Assembly (NCBI GenBank): GCA_002167435.2
Contig: NHBR02000002.1
Location: forward strand, 20,797 to 84,796
Direction: 5' to 3'
Length of the DNA stretch: 64,000 bases
DNA from: Allomuricauda sp. TMED12
GTDB taxonomy: Bacteria > Bacteroidota > Bacteroidia > Flavobacteriales > Flavobacteriaceae
In this document: piece after piece, positions 1-8,626 of the stretch
Position numbering within the stretch: position 1 is the first letter of the stretch
Layout of the letters: each line of letters opens with the position of its first letter
Program-made: the position numbers and the translations under genes
The notes under the pieces: generated by a model
The model's database searches: none
Told to the model about the DNA's origin: nothing
What the model saw: the letters and a program-made list of their open reading frames with translations, nothing else

Positions 1-1
1 C

Positions 2-259
2 AAGTGCGGCATCAATGTGATGTTCAACACAGGAACCGTCATCGGGGTGAGTGCCAATATTTTTGGTAGTGGTTTTCCCCGAAATTTTATTCCAAGTTTT
101 AGTTGGGGCGGGGCTTCAGGATTTACCGCATTTCGAACCAATAAAGCTTTTGAGGTGGCCGAGGCCATGATGAAACGCCGTAATATGGAGTTCAACGATA
201 CCGAAGCCAAAATTTTGGAACACGTTTTTGAGTTCACGCAGAAGTGGAGAAACTACTAA
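2..259 (+). CDS. GlmU-like sugar nucleotidyltransferase, C-terminal end (partial)
   Basis: Only the last 85 codons lie in the window; the frame is open to the left edge. The visible part has the hydrophobic short-turn pattern of a left-handed beta-helix (NTGTVIGVSANIFGSG), then an FIPSFSWGG loop and a helical tail ending FTQKWRNY. This matches the C-terminus of the GlmU-like putative sugar nucleotidyltransferases of Bacteroidota, in which a nucleotidyltransferase domain precedes the helix. The substrate cannot be read from this fragment. It converges on the S41 protease gene, with a shared hairpin between them. The family call is inference from the tail only. Confidence 0.6.
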   Translation, partial: KCGINVMFNTGTVIGVSANIFGSGFPRNFIPSFSWGGASGFTAFRTNKAFEVAEAMMKRRNMEFNDTEAKILEHVFEFTQKWRNY

Positions 260-286
260 GGAACCCACATTTCTGCGGGTTCCCTT
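259..286. terminator. Bidirectional hairpin terminator
   Basis: The arms GGAACCC (260-266) and GGGTTCC (277-283) form a stem with a 10-base loop. It lies between two convergent genes, directly after the stop of the left one, so it probably serves both. There is no long T-tract. Confidence 0.55.
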
Positions 287-303
287 AATACTATTTGTTC
301 AAT

Positions 304-1749
304 TTAGTTGTTCAATGTTTCAGTAACAAAATCTATCCATTTGTAGGCGGGGATACTTTTGTCAATGTATAAATCCGGTTGTATACCTTTGTTATCGATT
401 GTCATGTCCGGAATTCTCATGCTTCTGGATAAACTATATCCAAATTCCAGATCACCACATGGAGATGTAATCAGGTACATATTGGAAATGTCCAGCACAC
501 CAACCGTTGTTGTACCGAACAGCTTCACCTTTTTACTTTGTTTTGCAGCCAATAAAAATTGTTCTGCGGTACTACCATTTCCTTCGTTGATAATGATTCC
601 GACGTTTTTGGGAAATTGATGAATTGTATCGTATTTGGTAATATCGACAACAGTGGAGTCTAGATTTACGAATTCCCCTTTTCGCTTATCCAGAATCTCA
701 AACGACTCCTGAGCCCATTTTTTTCCTTCTTCGTCGAACCCATAAGAAGGATCATTTATAAAATCCAACATTCTTTGATTATTCAGGGGTGTTGAAAGAA
801 ACTCTACACCAACGGTCCGTATGGGGTTGGTGTATAATATGGGCAGTAACTCGTAATAACTTCGATCACTTCCTCCTCCATTATTCCTGATGTCGATAAT
901 AAAGTTGTGGGTTTTTAATATCAAGTCTTTGTTTGCGGCTATAACACTGTCAATAACACTTTTTTCGGCACCGTTGAATGTTGGAATCCGTAAATACGTT
1001 GTGTTGTCATCAATAATTTCAAAATAGGGTTTGTTGGCGTTGATAGCATTAAAATAGCGCTCAATTTCCGGGTTGCTATCATACTTAGGTGCTACTCTTT
1101 TGAGCGTGATAAACCCTGTTTTCATATAATTATCACTCAAAAGCTCCACACTTGGAAAAGTTTGCTCGGAATGATCTCTCAAGTAATACACCGAAGAATT
1201 ATCTGCTTTTATTTTGAACTTTACCTGTCCTTTGGTCCAATATACCCCATCCGCTTCAATAATGAACCCTACGTATTCATCCTTGATCTTTTTGATACCT
1301 ATTTTATAAGGTTCGGAAACCCAAATGCCTTCATAGTCTACTTCTTTCTTGGCCTCCAGATATTTGGTGAATTCTTCCAAATTGACATTTACCCTTTCTG
1401 AATCTTTGTAACGTGCAATAATGTCCTTATCGGATGGTGTTTCTGAATTGCCGGTACTGGCTGGACCGGCCAGGCCTACATAAACATGACCTGAGCGAAA
1501 AAAGGCAAGCCACTCCTTGATCGTTGCCACACATTCATTGGGGTCTTCAATACTTTTTATTCTTTTGGCGAAAGATTCGTTATGGGCTTGGTACGCCTGC
1601 TCTCCCTTACTCTCCAATGCATAGGCAAACCCTGCATCGTTCTTTTCAAAAGTTGTTTTCACCCAATTAAAATTGGTTTCGCAATCGCAATTTTGGGAAA
1701 ACATGAGAAATGGTAAAACTAGTAGTGTAATTAAGATTGGTTTGTTCAT
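304..1749 (-). CDS. S41 family (C-terminal processing-like) serine peptidase, exported
   Basis: The 481-residue protein has a Sec signal ending near FSQNCDC and a C-terminal peptidase S41 domain. The core motifs are a DIRNNGGGSDRSYYE loop near residue 290 and INEGNGSTAEQFLLAAK, where Ser393 is the likely nucleophile. A region near residues 150-250 may hold a PDZ-like module. S41 peptidases cut unstructured C-termini of proteins in the periplasm or outside the cell. It appears to be a single-gene unit, converging with the gene to its left and followed upstream by another minus-strand secreted protein. The substrate is unknown. Confidence 0.85.
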   Translation of the reverse strand: MNKPILITLLVLPFLMFSQNCDCETNFNWVKTTFEKNDAGFAYALESKGEQAYQAHNESFAKRIKSIEDPNECVATIKEWLAFFRSGHVYVGLAGPASTGNSETPSDKDIIARYKDSERVNVNLEEFTKYLEAKKEVDYEGIWVSEPYKIGIKKIKDEYVGFIIEADGVYWTKGQVKFKIKADNSSVYYLRDHSEQTFPSVELLSDNYMKTGFITLKRVAPKYDSNPEIERYFNAINANKPYFEIIDDNTTYLRIPTFNGAEKSVIDSVIAANKDLILKTHNFIIDIRNNGGGSDRSYYELLPILYTNPIRTVGVEFLSTPLNNQRMLDFINDPSYGFDEEGKKWAQESFEILDKRKGEFVNLDSTVVDITKYDTIHQFPKNVGIIINEGNGSTAEQFLLAAKQSKKVKLFGTTTVGVLDISNMYLITSPCGDLEFGYSLSRSMRIPDMTIDNKGIQPDLYIDKSIPAYKWIDFVTETLNN

Positions 1750-1853
1750 TTTTTGAATTTATTTAAAGATGCTATTATGATATGTGCGTTACAGTTGAAT
1801 TGTACTTTGCTATACGTAATTGAGGGCTGAAGATTGCACCTCCTTCGCCTTAT

Positions 1854-2933
1854 CTATTCAATTTTCCCCATCAACCCCCAGCCATTAGCCTTGTCGATCA
1901 CCACACAATGCAAAGTGTTGAATCCCTTTTTAAGTTGAAGTGGCAGCTTGTTGGCGGATAAACCTAAATGACCTTGAAACTGGTTGTTTTTGGACCGAAA
2001 GGCATTGTTACCGTAGAAAATGGGCTCTCCATTTAAGTACACAACGATTTTATCGCTGTAATCGAACAAAAAGAACCTAGTCTGGGCCTGATCAACGGCA
2101 ATAGTTGTAGAGGCTACCGTGAAAGCTTCTTGATTGCGTTCAAAGTTGCCCGAAGTTGGCTTTGCCAGATATCTGGAAATGGGCAAAAGGCCCGATTGTT
2201 CTGTATAAACAGTGATGGTCTTTGCCTTTTCAAAATCTTTGAAATCTATTTGATTTTCTACATAAGGTTTGGCTTCTGTGAGGTCCCATTCGGAGATGAT
2301 ACCTTTCTCGGGAGTAACAATTGGGTAAGGTTCTTTTGCGATGGCTTCTCCCATTTTGGTGACTTTTAGGTTGGCGAATCGATTTCCAAACAGGGCAAAA
2401 AGTCCAATTCCCCCATTAAGATTGCCCGATCTTAATCGATCTATCTGCATCACCTCTTTACCATTAATAAACAAGGTAGCGGTTAAATCTTCTACATCTA
2501 TGCGGAAAAGGTTCCAACCCTCTGTCTTAAAGGCAACATTCGCCTGAAATTCTGGATATAACTGCCAGTTGCTCTCGTTGTTGTAGGTAGGGGTATATTG
2601 CACCGCATCCACTTGTCTCGATTTGTGCATGCGCATATACACCTCTTCAAAATTTCCATCATGTTTACGGAAAACTACGCCGGCAAAGCTGCGTTTTTGG
2701 TTGGCGTACACCTCCATTTCCAGTACACCATTCGAAAATTCAAACCCATTGGCAAAAGCAGTGCCATTCACTACGATGGTTTCTCTTCCATCAAAAGATT
2801 CAAAGGAAATCTCACTGCCTTGGGCAGTGGTCCAATGGCCCACATTTAAAGGTATAGTTTGAGTGTTCTGTCCTTGAATCAACCAACCAGATAATAGGAT
2901 GTAGAAAAGCAAAGGGATACGTACTATGTGCAC
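1854..2933 (-). CDS. Secreted concanavalin-like (LamG/DUF1080-type) protein
   Basis: The 359-residue protein has a signal peptide ending near GWLIQGQ. Residues about 30-200 read as a beta-sandwich of the LamG/DUF1080 kind (FANGFEFSNGVLEMEVYA, RSFAGVVFRKHD, NGGIGLFALFGNRFANLKV). The C-terminal half is a second beta-rich module with KIVVYLNGEPIFYGNNAF and KKGFNTLHCVVIDKANGWG, like domains that carry a non-catalytic sandwich. No catalytic residues were recognised. It may bind or act on carbohydrate outside the cell; that is inference from the fold. Confidence 0.6.
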   Translation of the reverse strand: MHIVRIPLLFYILLSGWLIQGQNTQTIPLNVGHWTTAQGSEISFESFDGRETIVVNGTAFANGFEFSNGVLEMEVYANQKRSFAGVVFRKHDGNFEEVYMRMHKSRQVDAVQYTPTYNNESNWQLYPEFQANVAFKTEGWNLFRIDVEDLTATLFINGKEVMQIDRLRSGNLNGGIGLFALFGNRFANLKVTKMGEAIAKEPYPIVTPEKGIISEWDLTEAKPYVENQIDFKDFEKAKTITVYTEQSGLLPISRYLAKPTSGNFERNQEAFTVASTTIAVDQAQTRFFLFDYSDKIVVYLNGEPIFYGNNAFRSKNNQFQGHLGLSANKLPLQLKKGFNTLHCVVIDKANGWGLMGKIE

Positions 2934-3144
2934 TTGTTCGTTTTTTGATTGGTGAATGATTGGTTATTAGTCGAATCTGATATGTATCCCTAACAAGATC
3001 AAAAGGTATTCCCCGATTTTTTTTAAGGAAAACAACAATAGGGGCTTTTTACTCTTTGCCCAGTACAGTTATTTTAGTAAAACACCTAAATAAGCCATAT
3101 CTAGGTTAAATACTTTGAAAGTTATGGTGATGTATAATTTATTA

Positions 3145-3987
3145 TCAAATCTTTTCTGCTATAAGGGTGATGTCCGGTTCTGTAAGGGTCAGCGATTTCA
3201 CCTTGTCTTTCTGTATGTTGAATGAGATGGTCACCGAGGGTGTGCCATTGTAAGTGAAGAGGTTATCTCCGATTTTGTACAGGGCACCCCCAAACCCACC
3301 AATTGGGCCTAAGGATAGCAGTTTTCTCATGTTTACACCTATGGTGAAACCATCATTTTCACCCTGGCCATATTTGTAATCACCCAAGTACTTTTTCTGT
3401 TCTTCGGAGCTTACATTTATATAATCTGTACCATTAGCGTTGCCCAAACCGGATAAATAATCAATGGTCTGTTCCAGTGATTCAATTTCTGATTTGGTCA
3501 TTTGGTCCTTCATGCGTTCCCCCGCATACGCATGGTCCAATAAACTAATTCCATGGGGTCCTGTGGTTTCCTGTATTCCAGGTGTTGCTTCAATGGCTGA
3601 TTTTACCACATTAAAATGGCCCAACATCGTAAAAGTGAAAAGGGTAGGGCGGGCACCTTTGCTCATAAGGTATAATGCGATATCTCTTCTGCCTACATGG
3701 GATGCGGCTCCAATGGCAGACTCAAAATCACCAAAACGCCACTCCCAAACCGATCTTGAGAGCTCTGGTCTTTTTTCGACCAATGATTTCACCCCATCCA
3801 AATCAAAATGGGATTTCCCAACCACTTCTTCAATAATTTCAGGGGGTATATTGGGGAAGTGTTTGGACATCTTGATATTGCTCTTCTGTTCAGCCCATGT
3901 CACACTTGGAAATGACAATCCCAGGATGGTCAGTGCTGATGTCCTTAAGACAGTTCTTCGGTTTATGATGTTGTTTTTCATTTCCAT
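3145..3987 (-). CDS. Tat-exported ankyrin-repeat-like protein
   Basis: The N-terminus carries a twin-arginine signal (INRRTVLRTSALTILGLSF, then a cleavage-like VTWAEQ), so the folded protein is probably exported by Tat. Residues about 50-160 resemble ankyrin repeats (DLDGVKSLVEKRPEL, GRRDIALYLMSKGARP, GHFNVVKSAIEATPG, GISLLDHA). The C-terminal third is beta-rich (QKKYLGDYKYGQGEND, NLFTYNGTPSVTISF). An alternative start is the second Met, two codons in. The function is unknown. It lies just beyond the terminator of the SoxB-like operon and is probably transcribed separately. Confidence 0.6.
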   Translation of the reverse strand: MEMKNNIINRRTVLRTSALTILGLSFPSVTWAEQKSNIKMSKHFPNIPPEIIEEVVGKSHFDLDGVKSLVEKRPELSRSVWEWRFGDFESAIGAASHVGRRDIALYLMSKGARPTLFTFTMLGHFNVVKSAIEATPGIQETTGPHGISLLDHAYAGERMKDQMTKSEIESLEQTIDYLSGLGNANGTDYINVSSEEQKKYLGDYKYGQGENDGFTIGVNMRKLLSLGPIGGFGGALYKIGDNLFTYNGTPSVTISFNIQKDKVKSLTLTEPDITLIAEKI

Positions 3988-4011
3988 TTTCTTAAAAGTA
4001 CCAAAAAAGAA

Positions 4012-4040
4012 AAAGGGACCATGCTTCCATGGTCCCCTTT
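4012..4040 (-). terminator. Intrinsic terminator of the SoxB-like/DoxX/DsrE operon
   Basis: The arms GGGACCATG (4015-4023) and CATGGTCCC (4028-4036) close on a four-base loop. The A-rich run to the left gives a T-rich tract on the minus strand. It lies 22 bases past the stop of the DsrE gene and so ends the three-gene operon. Confidence 0.8.
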
Positions 4041-4061
4041 AACAACATAAACCAGGTTTTT

Positions 4062-4487
4062 TTACAAAGTAATGCTCAAAAACCCATCTTTTTGCAGGTT
4101 AAAATCATACAGAATACCATTGGCCACTACTCCCATTTCCTTGGGTAGTTTTGTGGCATCCACTCCGAATTTTTTAAGGGAGAAACCACAGGCCAACAAC
4201 TTTATCTTTTCACTTTTGGCCAAATCCAGAAACGGTTGCATTTGTTCCATGTCGGTTAGTCCTTTTACGGTCTCCCCACAGATGACCACATGGAACTCCC
4301 CGAACTTGGCACCATCATCGGCGGCCAGTTCATCGGCGGCCAACAAGATGGCCTTTAATTGTGGAATTTTGCGGGTAAGCACAATGTAGTTGTTCTGGTC
4401 CTTGTTATACGTGGTTTGGGCACTGACTTGACTAAGCCCGGTCAAAAAGGTGATGGCCACTAGGGCCACCATGAATATTTTTTTCAT
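4062..4487 (-). CDS. Exported DsrE-family protein
   Basis: The 141-residue protein has a Sec signal (MKKIFMVALVAITFLTGLSQVSAQ) and a DsrE/DsrF-like fold. The key stretch is LLACGFSLKKFGVD, where Cys100 sits at the family's sulfur-carrying cysteine position; Cys70 (FHVVICGE) is a second candidate. DsrE-family proteins handle sulfane sulfur as persulfide carriers or transferases. The frame stays open further upstream, but this Met is chosen because the signal peptide follows directly and it starts 2 bases after the DoxX stop. Export is notable because DsrEFH of sulfur oxidisers is cytoplasmic. It is the last gene of the operon. Confidence 0.8.
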   Translation of the reverse strand: MKKIFMVALVAITFLTGLSQVSAQTTYNKDQNNYIVLTRKIPQLKAILLAADELAADDGAKFGEFHVVICGETVKGLTDMEQMQPFLDLAKSEKIKLLACGFSLKKFGVDATKLPKEMGVVANGILYDFNLQKDGFLSITL

Positions 4488-4489
4488 GT

Positions 4490-4888
4490 TTATTGTTTTT
4501 TCAGTTTTGGATTCAATACAAAAAAGAGGAGTCCGCCCAGAATAGCAATATTCTTGAACAACGGCCCTACGGTCGCCATTTGACCCACTTGAATGGTCAA
4601 GGTGATGGGGATCAGCATAACGATCAGCAGTATGGCGGCCCATTTGGTCCGAAAACCCACAGCTAGGGAAATGCCGGCAAGCAGCATCACCACTCCGGAG
4701 GCCATCACCGCAATTTCTGGAGGGCCCAACAAATGACCCAATGCACCAAACTTGGCATTTTCGATGCGTGCAACGGCCTTATCCGTATTGATCAAATGGT
4801 TTAAACTGGCCACGATGAATATCAAACTCACCATAATCCTTAACACAGCTACCGAACTACGGTTGACTTCAATCTTATTGTTTTGCAT
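4490..4888 (-). CDS. DoxX family membrane protein
   Basis: The 132-residue protein has four hydrophobic segments and the DoxX-type pattern (VLRIMVSLIFIVASLNHLIN, PPEIAVMASGVVMLLAG, GFRTKWAAILLIVMLIP, NIAILGGLLFFVLNP). DoxX-type proteins include the membrane partner of archaeal thiosulfate:quinone oxidoreductase and many of unknown redox role. The Met before QNNKIEV is preferred because it leaves 7 bases after the upstream stop, while a longer frame would overlap that gene. It sits between a SoxB-like lipoprotein and an exported DsrE-family protein, which favours a sulfur role; this is inference. Confidence 0.75.
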   Translation of the reverse strand: MQNNKIEVNRSSVAVLRIMVSLIFIVASLNHLINTDKAVARIENAKFGALGHLLGPPEIAVMASGVVMLLAGISLAVGFRTKWAAILLIVMLIPITLTIQVGQMATVGPLFKNIAILGGLLFFVLNPKLKKQ

Positions 4889-4895
4889 GCCTGTT

Positions 4896-6524
4896 TTAAT
4901 GAAATTGATAGTCGGTACCCGGTAATTGGGACAATACATTTGGACCTAAATCCAAGGCTTTGGCCCTGCCATCCAAAGATGGGGCAATGGTGCCTTTTTC
5001 TTTTAGGTATTCCTCGATGACATCGTGAATCGTGTAGTCCATCACTTCGGTTTCCACGGTGTTGGGCATACGGCAGAGGGTAGGTAAGGGTTCACCTTCC
5101 CTACGACAAGCGGACATGGTGTACAGTTTGTTATCTTGAATGGGTTCGCCGCCAATTTTTATGGAGGCTACGCGCTCACCTTTGGGCTTGTTCGCATAGA
5201 AAGTCAGTTCCATGCCCGAAAAGCGCACCAACCAACCACCAAATCGTTCTGTGGGGTTCTGGGCGAATACATTGTGCAGTTCTTTTTCCAGCCAATCCTT
5301 GATTTGTTTACCACTGGCCTTCCCAATTTTCACTTTTTCATTTACGGGGAGCATGCTCCAAAGGTCTGCCTTGGTAATTGGGGATTTACCTCCTTCTTCA
5401 ACAGAAATGGGTGTACTGAATCGGAATCCGTTGGAAATAGAGACGTCAACACCGGTTTTCCATCGGGCGGCATCCGTGATAAAGTTGTCCATGGGGTTTT
5501 CCACTACAAAATATCGGTACAGGGGAACACTGGTGTATCCCAAAACTTCATTGGCTTCTTCTTGATACGGAGCAGTAGCTGTTTCAATAATTTGGGCCAC
5601 TTTTTCGTCCGCTGCGTATGTTGATGGGTCCACTTCCAAAAGGTCATAGGCTTCGTCCACTACTTTGCCATCTTTTACCGTTAAGGTAAGCTTGCCCACA
5701 AAGGAAGCAAAAGCTCCGGGCTCGGTCACTTTGGTAAACTTCGCCTGCAGGGGCTTACGGATGCGTTCGTGGGTGTCGTTGCCGAGTACGTAGTCCACGC
5801 GCTCCAAGGCGGGATTGTTGGCCAGGTCGTATTGTTTGCTGATGCCGATATGCGTTACCAAAAACAGCACATCCACATGTTGGTTGTCCTTGAGTTCCGT
5901 GATGAGCGCTTCGAGGTTTTCCTCGATGGGTTCAAAATGGATACCCTTGCTGAAGGATGGATTTTGACGCACTGGAATTTCGGGATCATTGTAGGAGATG
6001 AACCCCAGTTTTACACCTTTCAGTTCTTTTATAAAATATTGCGGAAACAGGGATTCCCCATTGGCTTCGTGGTACATATTGGCCGAAATTACCGGGGTGT
6101 CGTATTGGGTGAGTACGTCCATCATGGTTTGTTTGCCGTACACCACTTCCCAGTTACCGGGAATTAGAAAGTCGTAGCCCATTTCTTGGACAATGGGGGC
6201 GAAGGCCTTTCCTTCTGAGAGTGCGGCATACGCACTCCCTTGGATGAGGTCACCACCATCCAAAATCAAGGTGCCTTCGGGGTTTTTGTTACGTTCTTGC
6301 TCAAAGAGGGTCTTTACATGGGCCAATCCACCCAATTTTCTAAAGGTAATCTGCTCGTCTTCCCAAAAGAGTTCGTCGTGGGGAAACAGCTGCCCGTGAA
6401 TGTCGGCGGTCTGTAATATGGTGATGGTCTGTTGGGTGTCTTGCGAAGGGGTTTTGGCATCCTTGCAAGCGGATAAGGTTCCGAAAAGCAGGGCGATAAG
6501 GCCCAAATATTTTATAGTTTGCAT
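4896..6524 (-). CDS. SoxB-like metallophosphoesterase/5'-nucleotidase-family lipoprotein
   Basis: The 542-residue lipoprotein (lipobox LSAC, Cys20) has a calcineurin-like metal site: Asp41 and His43 (TADIHGQL), Asp92 (LDGGDLIQGS), Asn124 and Glu126 (PGNWEVVYG), His225 (VTHIG) and His252 (GNDTHER). The C-terminal domain carries SNGFRFS at 364-370. In ordinary 5'-nucleotidases these sites read GNHE and NGGxR; GNWE and NGFR are closer to SoxB, which cleaves sulfate from a carrier-bound thiosulfonate. No SoxA, SoxX, SoxY or SoxZ gene is in the window, so a nucleotidase role is possible. It is the first gene of the operon with DoxX and DsrE. Confidence 0.75.
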   Translation of the reverse strand: MQTIKYLGLIALLFGTLSACKDAKTPSQDTQQTITILQTADIHGQLFPHDELFWEDEQITFRKLGGLAHVKTLFEQERNKNPEGTLILDGGDLIQGSAYAALSEGKAFAPIVQEMGYDFLIPGNWEVVYGKQTMMDVLTQYDTPVISANMYHEANGESLFPQYFIKELKGVKLGFISYNDPEIPVRQNPSFSKGIHFEPIEENLEALITELKDNQHVDVLFLVTHIGISKQYDLANNPALERVDYVLGNDTHERIRKPLQAKFTKVTEPGAFASFVGKLTLTVKDGKVVDEAYDLLEVDPSTYAADEKVAQIIETATAPYQEEANEVLGYTSVPLYRYFVVENPMDNFITDAARWKTGVDVSISNGFRFSTPISVEEGGKSPITKADLWSMLPVNEKVKIGKASGKQIKDWLEKELHNVFAQNPTERFGGWLVRFSGMELTFYANKPKGERVASIKIGGEPIQDNKLYTMSACRREGEPLPTLCRMPNTVETEVMDYTIHDVIEEYLKEKGTIAPSLDGRAKALDLGPNVLSQLPGTDYQFH

Positions 6525-6587
6525 GTTGTTGTTTTATAATTAATCTAAAGATAAGGGGTAGGCAATGCCTGATGTAGAAAGAACTGT

Positions 6588-6962
6588 TTACGAATAGATT
6601 TTGAACTGCCGATATAAAATGTAGAGGGGAACTACCGAAGCAAAGTTTTGCTTTTCGGCGGCGTAAAAGTGCTTTCCGCTGTTGGAAGCGGTAAAATAGC
6701 TCGGGGTTGTTACGGCTGGTAATTGGGCAGTGGTCCTATCCAACTGGTGGGATTCGATATTCTCGCTATGCTGCACGGCCTCGTAGGAAGCGCAGGAAGT
6801 GGATACGGTAGTTTTTATTTTATTGGAGATCTCGGATTTTTCCAAGCCTAGGGCATGTTCCAAGGAATTACGGACTTTGCAGGGCGCCACCAAAAGCAAT
6901 CCTGCCAACAAAGCGATGAACAGGATGCGGATATCAAATGTGGATTTGTGGATTCCCGGCAT
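6588..6962 (-). CDS. Small exported hypothetical protein
   Basis: The 124-residue protein has one N-terminal hydrophobic segment (ILFIALLAGLLLVAPC) and no recognised domain. Visible features are a CKVRNSLEHALGLEKSE motif, a Cys/Ser-rich middle (TTVSTSCASYEAVQHSE) and a C-terminal PLYILYRQFKIYS. It lies 63 bases upstream of the SoxB-like gene on the same strand and may belong to that transcript. The ending resembles that of the 133-residue exported protein before the RND operon; whether this means kinship is unclear. Confidence 0.55.
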   Translation of the reverse strand: MPGIHKSTFDIRILFIALLAGLLLVAPCKVRNSLEHALGLEKSEISNKIKTTVSTSCASYEAVQHSENIESHQLDRTTAQLPAVTTPSYFTASNSGKHFYAAEKQNFASVVPLYILYRQFKIYS

Positions 6963-7105
6963 ATTCCAAAGAAAGCATTAATTGGGCAAAAAAGATGTAA
7001 CTAAAGTTACATAGGTAGGGTCAAAGTGAGTTTCGTTATCGGTCTTGTATATGAAAAGTAGCGTCCGGCAGGGCGCTATTGCTTTTAGGTTTCGTTGATG
7101 GTGGT

Positions 7106-8626
7106 TTATTGCTCATTCTCCATTCTCCCAATATAGTCTTCAGTTTTTTCACCTTCATCACTATTAAAAGCTATTAAGGCTCTTTCTAAATGATAGGTTG
7201 GTGATTCTCTTACTCCAATACGTCTATGTCCCTCATCAAATTTCCAAAATTCAACTATTTGAATTCCTCTCTTCCGAGGCTCCATGAAAAGCGAGAAGTC
7301 TAAAGTGTATGCTTCAAACCTACCTTGACGACCGGAGGCAGCAGAGGTGTCTGGTTCGACCACATGAATTAGTTTAAAATCCATTAGTTGTAGAATAAGC
7401 TCATGCATGTCACTATGTTTTTGGGCTTCGTCCTGAGAAATTAAAAAACAAGTTCTTTTTTTCTCTTCAATACAGAATTTCAAAATATCTCTAAAAACTG
7501 ACTCAAGTCTAGATGCTTCAACGTTAACATCTTTTCTAAGAGCTTTTAATTTTGATTGGTACGAAAAACTACTTGCAGCTTTCCAAATATTAGTTGCTGT
7601 AAGATGCTGCATCTTGTCTACAGAGATTGCTTGGTCAATTGCGTTGACAAATATAGTCAGGAAATCGCGGGGCACGCCACCGGAGGCAATAACTAGTTCT
7701 TCAAATGAATTATGATTGAATAATTTTTCCTTTACATTGTCCAAACCAACTTCTTGAGACATGTAATTTAGGATTCTACCTAAATATTCACTTGGAGATG
7801 ATAAATCTTCTAAAGTTCTATCTAAATTGATTTCTTCTACATCCTGATTTAGTTCAACTCCAATAGTTTGTTGTTCATGCCTAATTAATTCAGTCCTATG
7901 TCTTATGGTAGCAACTTTTAAATAATAATCAGTACCTCGAACCAATCTATGAACGTAGTCTAAGACGTCAGGTTGTTTATCTTTCTTAATTAGGTAGAAA
8001 TCATCCAAAAGAATAAAACAAGCGTCATATTTACTTTTCTTAAGCTCTTTTTCAATAGCTGTTTTGTAGTCAGGAAGATGCCTTTCTAATTCATCTAGTT
8101 TATTTTCTTGAAATTCGCTAAGCTTTCCTAAACTATTGGTACGGTCGGCACTTGCTATCATCCCCTTAATTTCACCACCCCCGCTGAACTTAGATTCTCT
8201 TTCTTCTTTTTCTTGTACTTTTCTAGTTTCAGCTCGATTCAGAAGTTTCCTAAGATCCTTGATGTGCTTTTGAACATTTGTTTCTCGAAAAAGGAATTTT
8301 CGCCATTTCTGTTTTGATGAGGGAATAGATTCCATGATTTGGAGTAGCAACCTTATTAGGACATCAGGATATCCTAGTCTTTTTATGTCATCAGTAGAAA
8401 CGTATATTGATAATATTTTTTGGTTCTTTCCTACGTCATTTTTATAGTGAACCAATAGACAAGATTTGCCCGAACCTCTCCGTCCAAAAATCACTTGTTG
8501 TTGTTTTGATCCAAGACGATCTAAGTGTCCCTCGACATCAATATACTTAGGTTTATGGTTCGGCCTTATTCTAAAAGAATCCCTTATAAGAGTCTGTAAT
8601 GCTTTTACTTTCTTGTCATTGAGCAT
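7106..8626 (-). CDS. Solitary P-loop ATPase (AAA/ORC-like), function unknown
   Basis: The 506-residue protein has a Walker A motif GRRGSGKS at 48-55 and a Walker B-like FILLDDF at 204-210, followed by DYVHRLVRGTDYYLKVATIRHR in the sensor position. Residues about 110-200 are charged and probably coiled coil. The C-terminus (residues about 370-450) could be a winged helix (FRDILKFCIEEKKRT... MHELILQLMDFKLIHVVE). The layout recalls ORC/Cdc6-like or STAND-type regulatory ATPases. It has no signal peptide and is more AT-rich than its neighbours. No partner gene is adjacent. A stress or defence role is possible but not shown. Confidence 0.7.
   Translation of the reverse strand: MLNDKKVKALQTLIRDSFRIRPNHKPKYIDVEGHLDRLGSKQQQVIFGRRGSGKSCLLVHYKNDVGKNQKILSIYVSTDDIKRLGYPDVLIRLLLQIMESIPSSKQKWRKFLFRETNVQKHIKDLRKLLNRAETRKVQEKEERESKFSGGGEIKGMIASADRTNSLGKLSEFQENKLDELERHLPDYKTAIEKELKKSKYDACFILLDDFYLIKKDKQPDVLDYVHRLVRGTDYYLKVATIRHRTELIRHEQQTIGVELNQDVEEINLDRTLEDLSSPSEYLGRILNYMSQEVGLDNVKEKLFNHNSFEELVIASGGVPRDFLTIFVNAIDQAISVDKMQHLTATNIWKAASSFSYQSKLKALRKDVNVEASRLESVFRDILKFCIEEKKRTCFLISQDEAQKHSDMHELILQLMDFKLIHVVEPDTSAASGRQGRFEAYTLDFSLFMEPRKRGIQIVEFWKFDEGHRRIGVRESPTYHLERALIAFNSDEGEKTEDYIGRMENEQ

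Noticed and set aside
3464..4042. Long plus-strand frame of 192 codons opposite the Tat-exported gene
   Set aside because: It is the antisense shadow of the minus-strand gene, with implausible composition.
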